Assembly: GCF_017565645.3 (NCBI RefSeq)
Contig: NZ_CP086136.1
Span: forward strand, 2,246,001 to 2,310,000
DNA length: 64,000 bases
Origin: Bradyrhizobium barranii subsp. barranii
Lineage (GTDB): Bacteria; Pseudomonadota; Alphaproteobacteria; Rhizobiales; Xanthobacteraceae
Direction of reading: 5' to 3'
Shown here: positions 37,257-45,789 of the stretch, piece after piece
How the letters are laid out: each line of letters begins with the position of its first letter
Position numbering within the stretch: the stretch's first letter is position 1
Program-made: the position numbers and the translations under genes
The notes under the pieces: generated by a model
Seen by the model: only the letters and a program-made list of their open reading frames with translations
Database searches by the model: none
What the model was told of the DNA's origin: nothing

Positions 37257-37464
37257 CACGTCTTCTCCGCGGGTCTTCCTCCGAGATCTCGAACCGCCAG
37301 TCCCCGCCAACCGGCCGGTTCGGTCCTAACAGGATACGCGGAATGTGGCCGGCTTGGTAGCTCAAACCATATCGGCATTTCGCCGAATTCCGCTCAACTT
37401 CGCAGCGTTTTTGCCGATTTTGCCCGTTTCGCGGTCAATTGATCGGCACGCCGCACGTCATCCG

Positions 37465-37779
37465 TCAATAAGTCGCCGCCACATAATCGACAATCTTGCC
37501 GACATCAGCATCGTCGATCGGGGCGCCATAGACCTTGATCATCTTGGTCACCTCGGCCTGCCAAAAACCTTTCTTGTCCTTCATCGGCGGTTGCGTGTTG
37601 ACGTAATCGGCCGAGTGGCAGGCGCTGCAATTGCCCTGCACCACCTCGAGATTGGGGCCTGGCTTGAAGGCCGCGACCTCGTCGGGCGTCTTGTAGTTGA
37701 GCGGCGCTGCAAGTGCCGAGCCGACCATTGCGGCGAAGGCGAGTGAGATGGCGAGGAGAACGGTGCGCTGCATGATCAT
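37465..37779 (-). CDS. sorB: Sulfite dehydrogenase cytochrome c subunit
   Basis: The 104-residue protein has a signal peptide (residues 1-25, ending GSALA before APLNYK) and one heme c motif CSACH at residues 51-55. M66 in NTQPPMKDKKGF is the likely second axial ligand. It follows the molybdenum subunit by six bases on the same strand. SorAB enzymes oxidise sulfite to sulfate in the periplasm, and SorB passes the electrons to a soluble cytochrome. Size and context match SorB of Starkeya and related rhizobial proteins. No further genes of sulfur oxidation are adjacent, so the system probably removes sulfite made from sulfonates or host sources. Confidence 0.9.
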   Translation of the reverse strand: MIMQRTVLLAISLAFAAMVGSALAAPLNYKTPDEVAAFKPGPNLEVVQGNCSACHSADYVNTQPPMKDKKGFWQAEVTKMIKVYGAPIDDADVGKIVDYVAATY

Positions 37780-37785
37780 TCTCCC

Positions 37786-38985
37786 TCAGGCCACGGTGAC
37801 GCGGACGGTTTCGACGACGTTGCGTAGATAACCCGCAGGGTTCCAGCGTGGCGCATCCGGCTGGGTCTCGCCACCATTGCCGGTGGCGCGCACCTTGAGC
37901 TCGTGGGCGCCCGCAGCGAGCTTCACCGGCAGCTTCCATTCACGGAATGAGTATTTGCCGAGATCCTTGCCGAGCTTGGCGCTGACCCAGGTCTTGCCGC
38001 CGTCGGTGGAAACCTGGACGTCCTTGATGCCCTTGCCGCCGTCGAAGGCGATGCCGCGCAGCGTCGTGCCGCCGGCCTTCAGCTTGGCGCCATCGGGAAC
38101 GCTGGTGATGAAGGATCGGATGGTGAAGCGGTTGATCGGGATCGTCGCCTTCGGCGCGGTGCCCGGCTCGACCGCATTGTTCGGCGTGTCCGGAATGCGA
38201 TAGGCCGACTTCATCCAGAAGCCGTCATAGACATTGTCGATGACGGTGATCTCGTTGAGGTGCTTGACCCAGTAGGTGCCGTAATAGCCGGGGACGATCA
38301 GGCGCAGCGGAAAGCCGTTGAGGAACGGCAGGTCCTCGCCGTTCATGCCATAGGCCAGCATCACCTCGCCGTCGGTGGCGTGATCGAGATCGAGCGCCTT
38401 GACGAAATCCGGCGTCTTGTCGCTGACGGGGCCGTCCATGCCGTTGAAGGTGACCTGCTTGGCGCCGCTCTGCACGCCCGCCATCTCCAGCACGGCCTTC
38501 AGCGGCACGCCGCGCCAGCGCGCATTGCCCATCGCGCCATTGGCGAGCTGGCCACCGGCGACACGCGGCTCGGAGAAGCCGCGGCTGTTGCCGGAGCACT
38601 GGTTGACGGCGACGATCTCGGTCGCCTTCATTTTCCTGATGTCCTTGAGCGACAGCTTGAGCGGCTTGTCGACCTTGCCCTTGACCTCGAGCGTGAACTT
38701 GTCGGGATCGAGATTGTAAGGCAGGTCCGAGAGGTGATAGCGCACGAAGAACGCGTTATTCGGCGTGATCGGACCGTCGTTGAAGATCGCGAACGGCGTC
38801 TCGAGCTGCGGCGGCCGGCTGGTCAGGCCGATCATCGGCCGCTTCTGCGGATATTTCACCAGCGGCCGCTCGCCATTGGCGAAGGGAAGCGTGACGGTGT
38901 CGAGTGCCAGCGCCTTGGTGGAATTCAGTGTGGCCGCCATAGCGGCAAGGCCCGCTCCTTTGAGCAGGTCGCGTCGATCGAACAT
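37786..38985 (-). CDS. sorA: Sulfite dehydrogenase molybdenum subunit
   Basis: SorA is the molybdopterin subunit that oxidises sulfite in the periplasm. The 399-residue precursor has a Tat signal (DRRDLLKGAGLAAMAATLNS). The molybdenum-binding cysteine is C130 in AVNQCSGNSRG, the signature of the sulfite oxidase family. YYGTYWVKHLNEITVI and the C-terminal dimer domain with VQVSTDGGKTWVSAKLG follow. Folding with cofactor before Tat export fits the signal. sorB follows at six bases. The upstream gap (38986-39168) would hold the promoter; no site can be named. Confidence 0.93.
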   Translation of the reverse strand: MFDRRDLLKGAGLAAMAATLNSTKALALDTVTLPFANGERPLVKYPQKRPMIGLTSRPPQLETPFAIFNDGPITPNNAFFVRYHLSDLPYNLDPDKFTLEVKGKVDKPLKLSLKDIRKMKATEIVAVNQCSGNSRGFSEPRVAGGQLANGAMGNARWRGVPLKAVLEMAGVQSGAKQVTFNGMDGPVSDKTPDFVKALDLDHATDGEVMLAYGMNGEDLPFLNGFPLRLIVPGYYGTYWVKHLNEITVIDNVYDGFWMKSAYRIPDTPNNAVEPGTAPKATIPINRFTIRSFITSVPDGAKLKAGGTTLRGIAFDGGKGIKDVQVSTDGGKTWVSAKLGKDLGKYSFREWKLPVKLAAGAHELKVRATGNGGETQPDAPRWNPAGYLRNVVETVRVTVA

Positions 38986-39168
38986 TCTCGTCTCCTCCCG
39001 GAGCTTTTCGTTGGACCGCGGTCATCACCGCGATCCCGCGCTCATCTGTCGCAACGATTGAGATGAAGTCAATTCGTGCTTTCGCAGCAGGCCCATGTCG
39101 CTGCGTTGCAGCAAGCCGGTGTTACGTTCGTAACGAGATTGCCGAGCTGTAGCCGCAGTGACAGTGCA

Positions 39169-39312
39169 CTCCCTCGCCCCGCCTGCGGGGAGAGGGTTGG
39201 GGTGAGGGCGAGTCTCCGCGAGCGAGGTGAGAGTTGGATTCGCGGAGGCTCCCCCTCACCCGGAATCCGCGCTGCGCGCGCATTCCGACCTCTCCCCGCA
39301 AGCGGGGAGAGG
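39169..39312. repeat. Palindromic intergenic repeat, family A copy 3
   Basis: CTCCCTCGCCCCGCCTGCGG with GGTTGGGGTGAGG and the opposite arms CCCCTCACCCGG and CTCTCCCCGCAAGCGGGGAG form the usual two-arm inverted unit. It lies between sorA and the stop of the cyclase gene, which is eight bases away. Confidence 0.85.
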
Positions 39313-39319
39313 TGAAGAA

Positions 39320-41050
39320 TCAAGCTGCGACGCGCTCGCTTCGGTCAACCAGCGCCGACAGCTGCCTCGTGTCCGCAACCACGCGCACGGCCAGGGGCTC
39401 GTCGCGGCCGCGGATCGCGACCTCCTGCTGCGGCAGCGCATCGTCGGCAAGTCCCGCGGTACGGCGAACCTCCTCCGAGACGATCGCCTCGCAGGCCAGC
39501 GTCTTGGTCATGTCCTGGAGCCGGGCCGCGACGTTGACGGCATCGCCGAGCGCGGTGAAGACGATGTGATCGCGATAGCCGATGTCGCCGATGATGACCT
39601 CGCCGCCGTGAATGCCGATGCCGAAGCGGATCGGCTGACGGAGATCGTGGCTCAGGAGCTCGTTGAGCTCGTCGATATGCGTGGCGATGCCGGCGGCAGC
39701 CTTCAGCGCTTGCCGGCAGGCGGTCTCCGGATCGGCTGACAGCCCGAACAGCGCCAGCATGCCGTCGCCGACGAACTGGTTCGGCTGGCCGCCGTTCTCG
39801 ATCACGGCCCGCGAGACGGCGCCGAGGAAACGGTTGACGATGAAAACGGTGTCGAACGGCAGCCGCTTCTCGGCAAGCTGCGTCGAGCCGCGCATGTCTA
39901 CGAACAGGCTGACGAGGTAGCGCTCCTGGCCGATTCTGGCCGATGTCGAGGTCTGCCCGTCCGCCGAATGCGTGTGGGGCGTGAACAGCTGGAAGAAGGA
40001 GAGGTCGGAGTCCGGTCGCAGCTGGCAGGCAAGCCGGATCGAGGGATCGGCGGTGCCGACGCGCGCGAGCACGAAGGCCTCGCGCTGCGACGGCTCGGGC
40101 AGGGCGGCATGGTCACCGATGATGCGGATGCGGCAGGTCGAGCAGCGGGCGCGGCCGCCACAGACGCTGGCATGCGGCACATTGTGGCGCAGGCTCGCCT
40201 CCAGCACGGAGAGACCCTTCGGCACGCGCACCGTCTTGCCGTTGCCGTAGGACAGCGCGATCATGCCGCGGCGCCGCTCGCGCAAGGCGCGCACGCCGCG
40301 TGCCGCCAGCGCCAGTCCGAGCAGGCCGACATAGCCGATGGTGAGGCCGCCGGTGATGAGGTCGAGCGTCGCCGCTTCCGCGGTCGAGCCGAGCTGGCGG
40401 CGGGTGAGATTGTGCGTGCGCCATTCGCCGTCGTCGACCTCGACCTGGACGCTGCGTCCGCCCTGGTAGACGCCGAGCAGCGACAGCGTCGGGATCAGCA
40501 CGGCGGCGGCGAGCAGATAAGGCGCGGCGCGCGCGAAGAACGGTTTCAGGCGCAGCCAGAAATAGATGCCGATGCAGCCATGGACCCAGGCGATGATCAG
40601 CAGGACCGTCATGGTCCAGATCCGGTTCGAGGTGACGAAGAACAGATAGAGTTCCTGCGGATAGAGTTTCTGGTGTCCGTACAGCGTGTGGCCGAGCCGG
40701 ACGCCGATCACATGCGCCATGACGAGGGCGGGGATGCTCAGCCCCAGCACGAGCTGGAGCGGCTCGATCGTCCGCCAGCGGAACTGGCGGCGCTGATAGA
40801 GCGCGTAGATGCCGAGCCCCATATGCGTGAGCGCGGCCGTATAGAACACGATCGCGATGGGGAGGAACCGCCAGAACGCCGTGTGATAGTAGACCCCGAT
40901 CTCCATGGCATCGACCGAGATGTTGCCGAGTGCATGGTTGAGGAAATGGCTCACCACGTAGGAGAACAGGATGACGCCGCAGACCAGCCGAACCTGCCGC
41001 ATGCTGGTCGCGCGGGACAGTTCGGACAATCGTGAGGATGCAGTGGCCAT
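39320..41050 (-). CDS. cyaC: CyaC-like membrane adenylate cyclase with diheme-b-type anchor and 2Fe-2S domain
   Basis: The 576-residue protein joins three units. Residues 20-252 form six membrane helices with paired histidines (H35, H39, H56, H76, H113, H121, H157), like a succinate-dehydrogenase-type cytochrome b. Residues 264-350 are a plant-type ferredoxin fold with cysteines C297, C303, C306 and C342 (VCGGRARCSTCR, ACQ). Residues 378-555 are a class III cyclase with metal aspartates D385 (FVDMRGST) and D429 (FVGDGMLALFG) and the NVAAR segment. This architecture is that of CyaC of Sinorhizobium meliloti, a redox- and quinone-responsive adenylate cyclase. The usual adenine-selecting lysine before FVGDG reads Gln (PNQFVGDG). 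It probably makes cAMP in step with the respiratory-chain redox state. Confidence 0.9.
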   Translation of the reverse strand: MATASSRLSELSRATSMRQVRLVCGVILFSYVVSHFLNHALGNISVDAMEIGVYYHTAFWRFLPIAIVFYTAALTHMGLGIYALYQRRQFRWRTIEPLQLVLGLSIPALVMAHVIGVRLGHTLYGHQKLYPQELYLFFVTSNRIWTMTVLLIIAWVHGCIGIYFWLRLKPFFARAAPYLLAAAVLIPTLSLLGVYQGGRSVQVEVDDGEWRTHNLTRRQLGSTAEAATLDLITGGLTIGYVGLLGLALAARGVRALRERRRGMIALSYGNGKTVRVPKGLSVLEASLRHNVPHASVCGGRARCSTCRIRIIGDHAALPEPSQREAFVLARVGTADPSIRLACQLRPDSDLSFFQLFTPHTHSADGQTSTSARIGQERYLVSLFVDMRGSTQLAEKRLPFDTVFIVNRFLGAVSRAVIENGGQPNQFVGDGMLALFGLSADPETACRQALKAAAGIATHIDELNELLSHDLRQPIRFGIGIHGGEVIIGDIGYRDHIVFTALGDAVNVAARLQDMTKTLACEAIVSEEVRRTAGLADDALPQQEVAIRGRDEPLAVRVVADTRQLSALVDRSERVAA

Positions 41051-41150
41051 GATTCGGTTTGTATCAGTTCATGAAGGAGAACAGCCAGCGTAGCGTTTAA
41101 TTCCAGGGGCGGACAGCTGGCCTGATCACATGCGCGGCAAGGTTACCGAA

Positions 41151-41186
41151 CCGTAGGGTGGGCAAAGGCGCGCGCCAGACCCACCG
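41151..41186. repeat. Family F repeat, half copy
   Basis: CCGTAGGGTGGGCAAAGGCG matches the left arm of 19603-19698, but the right arm is lost. It abuts the family B element that begins at 41187. Confidence 0.7.
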
Positions 41187-41345
41187 CTGTCGTCCCGGAC
41201 AAGCGCCGCGAAGCGGCGCGGCGATCCGGGATCCATAGCCACAGGATCGGATTTGACGAAGACTCGTGGTTACCAGTTCGCGCCACGACTCCTCCCTGTG
41301 GCTATGGGTCCCGGGCTCGCGACTATGTCGCGCCCCGGACGACAG
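41187..41345. repeat. Long inverted repeat element, family B copy 3
   Basis: It runs from CTGTCGTCCCGGACAAGCGC to CGCCCCGGACGACAG. Inner arms GGGATCCATAGCCACAGG and CCCTGTGGCTATGGGTCCC carry two matched changes relative to the other copies (AGCC and GGCT in place of AACC and GGTT), so pairing is preserved. The centre shares GACGAAGACTCGTGGTTACC with copy 1. Confidence 0.92.
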
Positions 41346-41403
41346 CGATATGCGCGGCGCCCCCGCATTGACTCCCCCTCCCAGGTTGGCGAAAAGCGCG
41401 GCC

Positions 41404-42993
41404 GTGACGACAGCCCCTGATATCACCGTGTCCCCAGCCGGCGCCGCGCGCCGTCCCCTCGTTATGGCCGTGCTCGTCATCGCCGCGATGACGCTGCTGC
41501 GGATCATCTACGCCTCCGCGATCGAGCTGCGCACCGACGAGGCCTATTACTGGACCTGGTCGAAGGAGGGAGCGCTCAGCTTCCTCGATCATCCTCCCAT
41601 GATCGCCTGGTTCATCCGTTTTGGTACCGCGATCTTCGGCGACACCGTGCTCGGCGTCCGTTTCGGCGGCATCGTCGCGATGCTGGTCACGCAGCTGCTG
41701 CTCGCCGACATCGTCCGCCGCCTCACTCATGATGCGCGCGCCATCATGTTCGCGGTGCTGATGCCGGAGGCTGCGCTCTATTACGGCCTGCTGATGGCCA
41801 AGGTCGCGCCGGACGTTGCCATGATCCCGTTCGCGGTGGCGATGATGTGGGCCCTGGTGCGGCTCGCGCAGAGTGGCGATGGATGCTGGTGGCTGGCGGC
41901 GGGCCTGTTTGCCGGGCTGTCGATGTTGTCGAAATTCACCGCGATCATGTTCGCGCCGGCGGTCGCCGCGTTTCTGCTGGTGCCGGATTGGCGCTGGCGC
42001 TGGCTGCGCAGTCCTTACCCCTATCTCGCGGTGCTGATCGCGATTGTCGTGTTCTCCCCGGTGCTGATCTGGAACGCGCAGCACGACTGGGCCTCGTTCC
42101 GTTTCCAGGGTGTGCGGGCCACCGCCAATTACGGCATCTCGCTGCGCACGATCGGCGACTACATCGGCCTGCAATTCGGCCTGGTCGGCTTCGTCATGCT
42201 GCCGGTGGTGCTGTCAGGCCTCGTGATGACGGCGTGGCGCGGCTATCGCACGCGCGAGCCGGTCGCGATCCTGCTGTCGACCGCGGTGCTGGTGCCGTTC
42301 CTCTATTTCTTGTTCAAGTCGACGACGCTCAGGGTCGGCGACACCTGGCCGATGTTCATGTGGCCGGTCGGCTTTGCTGTCGCGGCGGTCAACCTCGTCA
42401 TGCTGTCGCGCGAGCACTGGTCGGCGCGGATGATCCGGTCGAGCATTTTCTGGCTCAACACGGCGGTCGTCTCCGGGATCGCCTTCGTCGTCATCGTATT
42501 CCTGTACTACGTCGCCGCGCCCTGGAATCTCCTCGGCAAGATCGATCCGATCGGCGCCGAAGCCGGCTACGAGCAGGTCGCTGTGCGTGCGCAGGCCGCG
42601 CTCGACGAGACTGGCGCGACCTGGATCGCGACCACGGACTATCGCACCTACGCGATGATGCGCTGGCTGTTCAGGGGCCGCGTGCCCGTCATCGAGATCA
42701 ACGAACGCGGCCGCTTCCAGGGTTTTCGCGATCCCGGCATGGATCGGATCAGCGGGCATGCGGGCATCTATGTCGGGCGAGAGCCGGACAATCGCGCACC
42801 GGTGTGGGGATCGATCCCTGCGAAGCGCGAGCAGCTCGGCCAGGTCGAACGCCGCTGGCGCGGCGTTCTGACGGATACCTACGTGATTGAGAAGCTCACC
42901 GGCTGGACGCCGGAACTCTCGCCGTCAACGGATTCGCCGCTGTTTCAATGGCGGGTGCTGGCGGGGGAATTCGAGAAGCGTACGCTCGCCTAG
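41404..42993 (+). CDS. GT39-family membrane glycosyltransferase (ArnT/dolichyl-phosphate-mannosyltransferase type)
   Basis: This integral membrane enzyme uses polyprenyl-phosphate sugars. It has the family start after the first helix (IELRTDEAYYWTWSKE, with the catalytic Asp-Glu pair), a following FLDHPPMIAWFIRFG loop, about ten membrane helices and a periplasmic tail of about 150 residues. The start is uncertain. The frame is open from 41266 through a family B repeat; GTG 41404 (VTTAPDITV) is the first start clear of the repeat, and ATG 41350 lies just behind it. Acceptor and sugar are unknown; relatives modify lipid A or other envelope glycolipids. The gene is alone. Confidence 0.85.
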   Translation: MTTAPDITVSPAGAARRPLVMAVLVIAAMTLLRIIYASAIELRTDEAYYWTWSKEGALSFLDHPPMIAWFIRFGTAIFGDTVLGVRFGGIVAMLVTQLLLADIVRRLTHDARAIMFAVLMPEAALYYGLLMAKVAPDVAMIPFAVAMMWALVRLAQSGDGCWWLAAGLFAGLSMLSKFTAIMFAPAVAAFLLVPDWRWRWLRSPYPYLAVLIAIVVFSPVLIWNAQHDWASFRFQGVRATANYGISLRTIGDYIGLQFGLVGFVMLPVVLSGLVMTAWRGYRTREPVAILLSTAVLVPFLYFLFKSTTLRVGDTWPMFMWPVGFAVAAVNLVMLSREHWSARMIRSSIFWLNTAVVSGIAFVVIVFLYYVAAPWNLLGKIDPIGAEAGYEQVAVRAQAALDETGATWIATTDYRTYAMMRWLFRGRVPVIEINERGRFQGFRDPGMDRISGHAGIYVGREPDNRAPVWGSIPAKREQLGQVERRWRGVLTDTYVIEKLTGWTPELSPSTDSPLFQWRVLAGEFEKRTLA

Positions 42994-43280
42994 CGAGGCA
43001 CCCTTCTTCCCTTGCGGGAGAAGCGGCTGACCATCACCGTCGCCAGGCATTGCAAATGTCCCAAGTGCAATCGAGGCCACGCGTTGAAGCGGCTTGGCGT
43101 GGCATGATAACAACATAGAGCAGAAATCTGAGCTGATCGCTTAGCTGCAACCAGCATTTTTCCCGACATTCACAGGCCGCCATCCCAGATTACCACCCGC
43201 TCAAGCATTTAAGCCACTAAGCTGGAGCTATCGTGACGAAACATATTTTCTCTTATTGATATTATCTACGGGGATAGGAC

Positions 43281-43523
43281 ATGTTTGATGTCTATCGCAA
43301 TGGCAAGCGGGACTTCCTCGTCGTCAGCAACGGCTCTCCGATGCCCGCGCTCTACTCTTCCAACAAATGGCGCAAGAGCAGAGCGAGAGTTCTCAAGGTC
43401 AGCGACGAGATCAAGGCAGCCGTCCAGGAGCGAGGTTATTATCTTGGCAGCGTGCGAGTGACCAAGAAGGACCTGATCCGCACCGAGTGCAGCGTTGCCG
43501 ATACGACACCGGGCAATCTCTGA
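43281..43523 (+). CDS. Small basic hypothetical protein, 80 residues
   Basis: ATG 43281 is preceded by GGGGATAGGAC. The product starts [20 protein letters not shown] and continues as a basic, mixed alpha/beta-looking chain without membrane segments or cysteine clusters (one Cys). The 280 bases upstream (42994-43280) are clearly less GC-rich than the rest of the window and hold only a probable promoter. It is the first of a patch of very small genes (43281-44703) with weaker codon bias. I know of no function. The frame and ribosome site are moderate support. Confidence 0.55.
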   Translation: MFDVYRNGKRDFLVVSNGSPMPALYSSNKWRKSRARVLKVSDEIKAAVQERGYYLGSVRVTKKDLIRTECSVADTTPGNL

Positions 43524-43535
43524 GCATCCGGCCGA

Positions 43536-43739
43536 CTAGGCCGCCAACCGCACCAGCCCGGCCTCAATCACGACGATGTCTTCCTCGATTTGCCGGATCG
43601 TACTCCTGCAGTCGATCCCGGTACATGCATCGAGATCTGCGATAAGTTTGCGACGCTGTGTTCGAAGCTCATCAAGAGCTGCTTGGTCCCTGAGGGAAAC
43701 GTAGCCCTCCACGATCAGCTCAATTGCACCTGCCGCCAT
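43536..43739 (-). CDS. Small helical hypothetical protein, 67 residues
   Basis: GGGGAGTTTG directly before ATG 43739 is a good ribosome site and decides this start over one four codons upstream. The product is almost fully helical with regular heptads (AIELIVEGYVSLRDQAALDE, RRKLIADLDA, IRQIEEDIVVIEAGLVRLAA). It also has a CTGIDC pair that could form a disulfide or hairpin. A short antiparallel coiled coil is likely. It converges on the preceding gene with 12 bases between them. No family is recognised. Confidence 0.65.
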   Translation of the reverse strand: MAAGAIELIVEGYVSLRDQAALDELRTQRRKLIADLDACTGIDCRSTIRQIEEDIVVIEAGLVRLAA

Positions 43740-43818
43740 CAAACTCCCCACGCCTTGTTAGCCCCGTCAAGGCACTCCCGACCAGGCGAGGATCGAGCGT
43801 GCCAATTGGTTACGCGGC

Positions 43819-44025
43819 TCAATCCCGCGCACTGAGTTCTTCCAGAACAACGCGCCTCCGCAGCTCGTGCGCAGCAGCGGTCAAATGAGACCCTGCGATC
43901 AGCCCGAGCCGCCTCAATCTTGGCAGAGCGACGGGGTCGCACAGCTCGATCGGGAGCCCGGCTCCCAATATCGCGATGGCGCGTTGCTCCTCCGCGTCGA
44001 GATCAGTCCATGGGATGCCCTTCAT
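43819..44025 (-). CDS. Small hypothetical protein with winged-helix-like look, 68 residues
   Basis: GAGGCCGGTG precedes ATG 44025; the frame ends TGA at 43819. The sequence KGIPWTDLDAEEQRAIAILG, then LPRLRRLGLIAGSHLTAAAHELRRR, has the helix-turn-helix-wing rhythm of very small winged-helix domains. A final helix VLEELSARD follows. DNA binding is possible but unproven. It starts 27 bases after the end of another very small gene on the same strand, which suggests a co-transcribed set. Confidence 0.62.
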   Translation of the reverse strand: MKGIPWTDLDAEEQRAIAILGAGLPIELCDPVALPRLRRLGLIAGSHLTAAAHELRRRVVLEELSARD

Positions 44026-44052
44026 CACCGGCCTCAAATCGTCCAGTGCACC

Positions 44053-44187
44053 TCAAAATCCAAACGCGCGCCTGATTTGCCGCAGCATATCCGCGGCCGC
44101 GTCGGTGTACCGACCGTTGGTCAGGTATCGATCCAGTTGCAGTGTGCTGATCAGCGCCACAAGCGCTGCCATTAAGCCCTTAAACAT
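44053..44187 (-). CDS. Very small protein with N-terminal hydrophobic helix, 44 residues
   Basis: CAGGAGAGGCCCA in front of ATG 44187 is one of the best ribosome sites in the area. The 44-residue product is FKGLMAALVALISTLQLDRY, then LTNGRYTDAAADMLRQIRRA, then FGF. It has a hydrophobic N-terminal helix and an amphipathic basic second helix, a shape seen in membrane-surface peptides and in type I toxin-like proteins. It is the first gene of a minus-strand set (44187 down to 43536). It is short enough to be missed by standard gene calling. Confidence 0.6.
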   Translation of the reverse strand: MFKGLMAALVALISTLQLDRYLTNGRYTDAAADMLRQIRRAFGF

Positions 44188-44763
44188 TGGGCCTCTCCTG
44201 AAAGAGACCGCCAACCGGGCGTGTCGAAATATTGAGACGTTCTCAGAATGCGCGCCGCATATGGCGGCCTAATATGCAAATGGTGACATCGACTGGTAAC
44301 CAGTTTCTTAACGGGGTGATGCGCCGTGGTATGGGGCAGCCAGAGGCTGACTTAAAAGCGACGACTTGAATTGCCGCCTCCTTGTGCTCAGTTGCCATAA
44401 ACCGCGGCAGATAATCCTCCAATACTCGAAAGGGCTAACTCGATAGTTCGCTTGCGAGGCGCGGCTTGACTGAGCAAGGTCATTTTTACCGGACAATTGC
44501 CCTTTAACCCCGTCCGGATCTGCCTCAGATCAGCCGGCGAGGGATGATATTCCGCTCGTTGGCTCGATTGGGTGGCACTCAGCTGCTCGGAGCCTTTCGT
44601 GTGGTCCTTTGCTGTTGCGGCACTGTTCCTGGCGCTGTTGGTGTTTGGTGCGGTCGGGTTTATCATTGTGAGCTTCGACTTTCCCGATGAACCGCGAGCT
44701 TAAGCTTCGCTCATTCAGGCGCCGCGCCATGTGTCGGTCCGGCGAACGGCGCGGATAGCGCCG
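44188..44763. other. Less GC-rich intergenic stretch with weak coding signals
   Basis: This 576-base stretch separates the small-gene patch from ycjF. It has stop codons in all frames and no palindromic repeat like those elsewhere. The only candidate is a 34-residue frame at 44599-44703. It should contain the promoter for the 44187 gene on the minus strand; no further feature can be supported. Confidence 0.5.
44599..44703 (+). CDS. Candidate 34-residue single-pass membrane peptide
   Basis: GTG 44599 with GGAG seven bases upstream opens a frame ending TAA at 44703. It encodes one strong membrane helix (FAVAALFLALLVFGAVGFII) followed by VSFDFPDEPRA. Hydrophobic frames can arise by chance in GC-rich DNA, so this is only a candidate. 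Its place beside other very small genes makes it worth keeping. Confidence 0.35.
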   Translation: MWSFAVAALFLALLVFGAVGFIIVSFDFPDEPRA

Positions 44764-45789
44764 CTACTCCTCGTCCTTCTTCCGCAGCAGATCCGTCGCG
44801 AGGTCCGACAGTTTTGGCGGCGGCAGCGCCGCGAATGGCAGCGGCCGCGTCACGTCGATCGCGGCCAGACCCAGTCGCGCGGTCAGCAATCCGTTCAGCA
44901 CACCTTCACCGAGCCGCTGCGACAGCTTTGCCGCGATGCCATGGCCGAGCATCTGCTGCACCAGGCTGTCGCTCGCGGCCATGCCGCCGGTGATGGCGAG
45001 ATGGGCGATCACGTGGCGGAGCAGGCGGATCATGCCAAGCGCGCCGGGGCGGCCGCCATAGAGAAAAGCGAGCTGACGGATCAGGCGCAACGCGGCCACG
45101 AACACGAACAATACGTCGATCGCGGCGCGCGGCGAAACTGCGGTCACGATCGAGACCTTTTGCGCGGCCGACGACACCAGCCGCCGCGCTTCCGCATCCA
45201 GCGGCGACATCAATTCGCGCTCGGCAAGCCGGATCATGTCGGCGCCGTCGATGATATCGCCGGTGTGGCTTTCCAGCGTCGCGCGTGCGCGCGCAAGCTG
45301 CGGGTTCTGGTGCGCGATCTTGAGCAGGTCCTGCACGATGACGCGGCTCTCCTTGCGGTCGTCGCTGGCAAGGACTGCGGCGGCGCGCGCATGCAGCTTC
45401 TCGATGGTCGCAAGGCGCGCCAGACCAAAGGCCTCGCGCCCGATCACCACCGCGAGCGCCAGTGCGGTGACGAAGGCGAATGCGAGGCCGACGAAGCCGA
45501 GCGTTTCGCTGCGCGCAAACAGATCCTCGATCAGACGGACCACGCCGAGCCCGGTGCCGAGCAGCGTCAGCCCGGCGAGGCCGGACCAGAACAGCGTGCC
45601 CCAGGGAAAGCCGCGCCGCGCGGGGAGCGCCGCCTCGATCGGCACCGGCAGCGCCTGCGGATCGTGCTCCGGCGTGATCTGGATGGTGGTGCGGCCAAGC
45701 CGCGCCGCTTCGTCGGCTTCGGTGACGACGACGCCGGGATCGTCGAGCCGGAACGTCGCCGGCCGCCGCGGCTTGGATCGGTCGTTCAT
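44764..45789 (-). CDS. YcjF-like membrane protein (TIGR01620/DUF697 type)
   Basis: The 341-residue protein starts four bases inside the end of the ycjX gene (ATGA overlap at 45786-45789) and is its usual partner. It has two membrane helices (about residues 64-84 and 98-118), a long helical middle part, and a C-terminal hydrophobic domain (AIDVLFVFVAALRLIRQLAF, then HVIAHLAITGGMAASDSLVQ) typical of the YcjF family. The function is unknown; the pair is linked to envelope or phage-shock-type stress in enterobacteria. The position and domain pattern make the family call reliable. Confidence 0.9.
   Translation of the reverse strand: MNDRSKPRRPATFRLDDPGVVVTEADEAARLGRTTIQITPEHDPQALPVPIEAALPARRGFPWGTLFWSGLAGLTLLGTGLGVVRLIEDLFARSETLGFVGLAFAFVTALALAVVIGREAFGLARLATIEKLHARAAAVLASDDRKESRVIVQDLLKIAHQNPQLARARATLESHTGDIIDGADMIRLAERELMSPLDAEARRLVSSAAQKVSIVTAVSPRAAIDVLFVFVAALRLIRQLAFLYGGRPGALGMIRLLRHVIAHLAITGGMAASDSLVQQMLGHGIAAKLSQRLGEGVLNGLLTARLGLAAIDVTRPLPFAALPPPKLSDLATDLLRKKDEE

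Noticed and set aside
43867..44175. Plus-strand frame of 102 codons in the small-gene patch
   Set aside because: It overlaps two minus-strand frames that have better ribosome sites; it has no start site signal and no structure in its translation.
44274..44369. Plus-strand 31-residue frame MQMVTSTGNQ...
   Set aside because: No ribosome site precedes the ATG, and the translation has no regular features.
44388..44666. Minus-strand frame of 92 codons in the 44.2-44.8 kb gap
   Set aside because: Low-complexity Ser/Thr/Asn-rich translation, no ribosome site, and codon use unlike neighbours.
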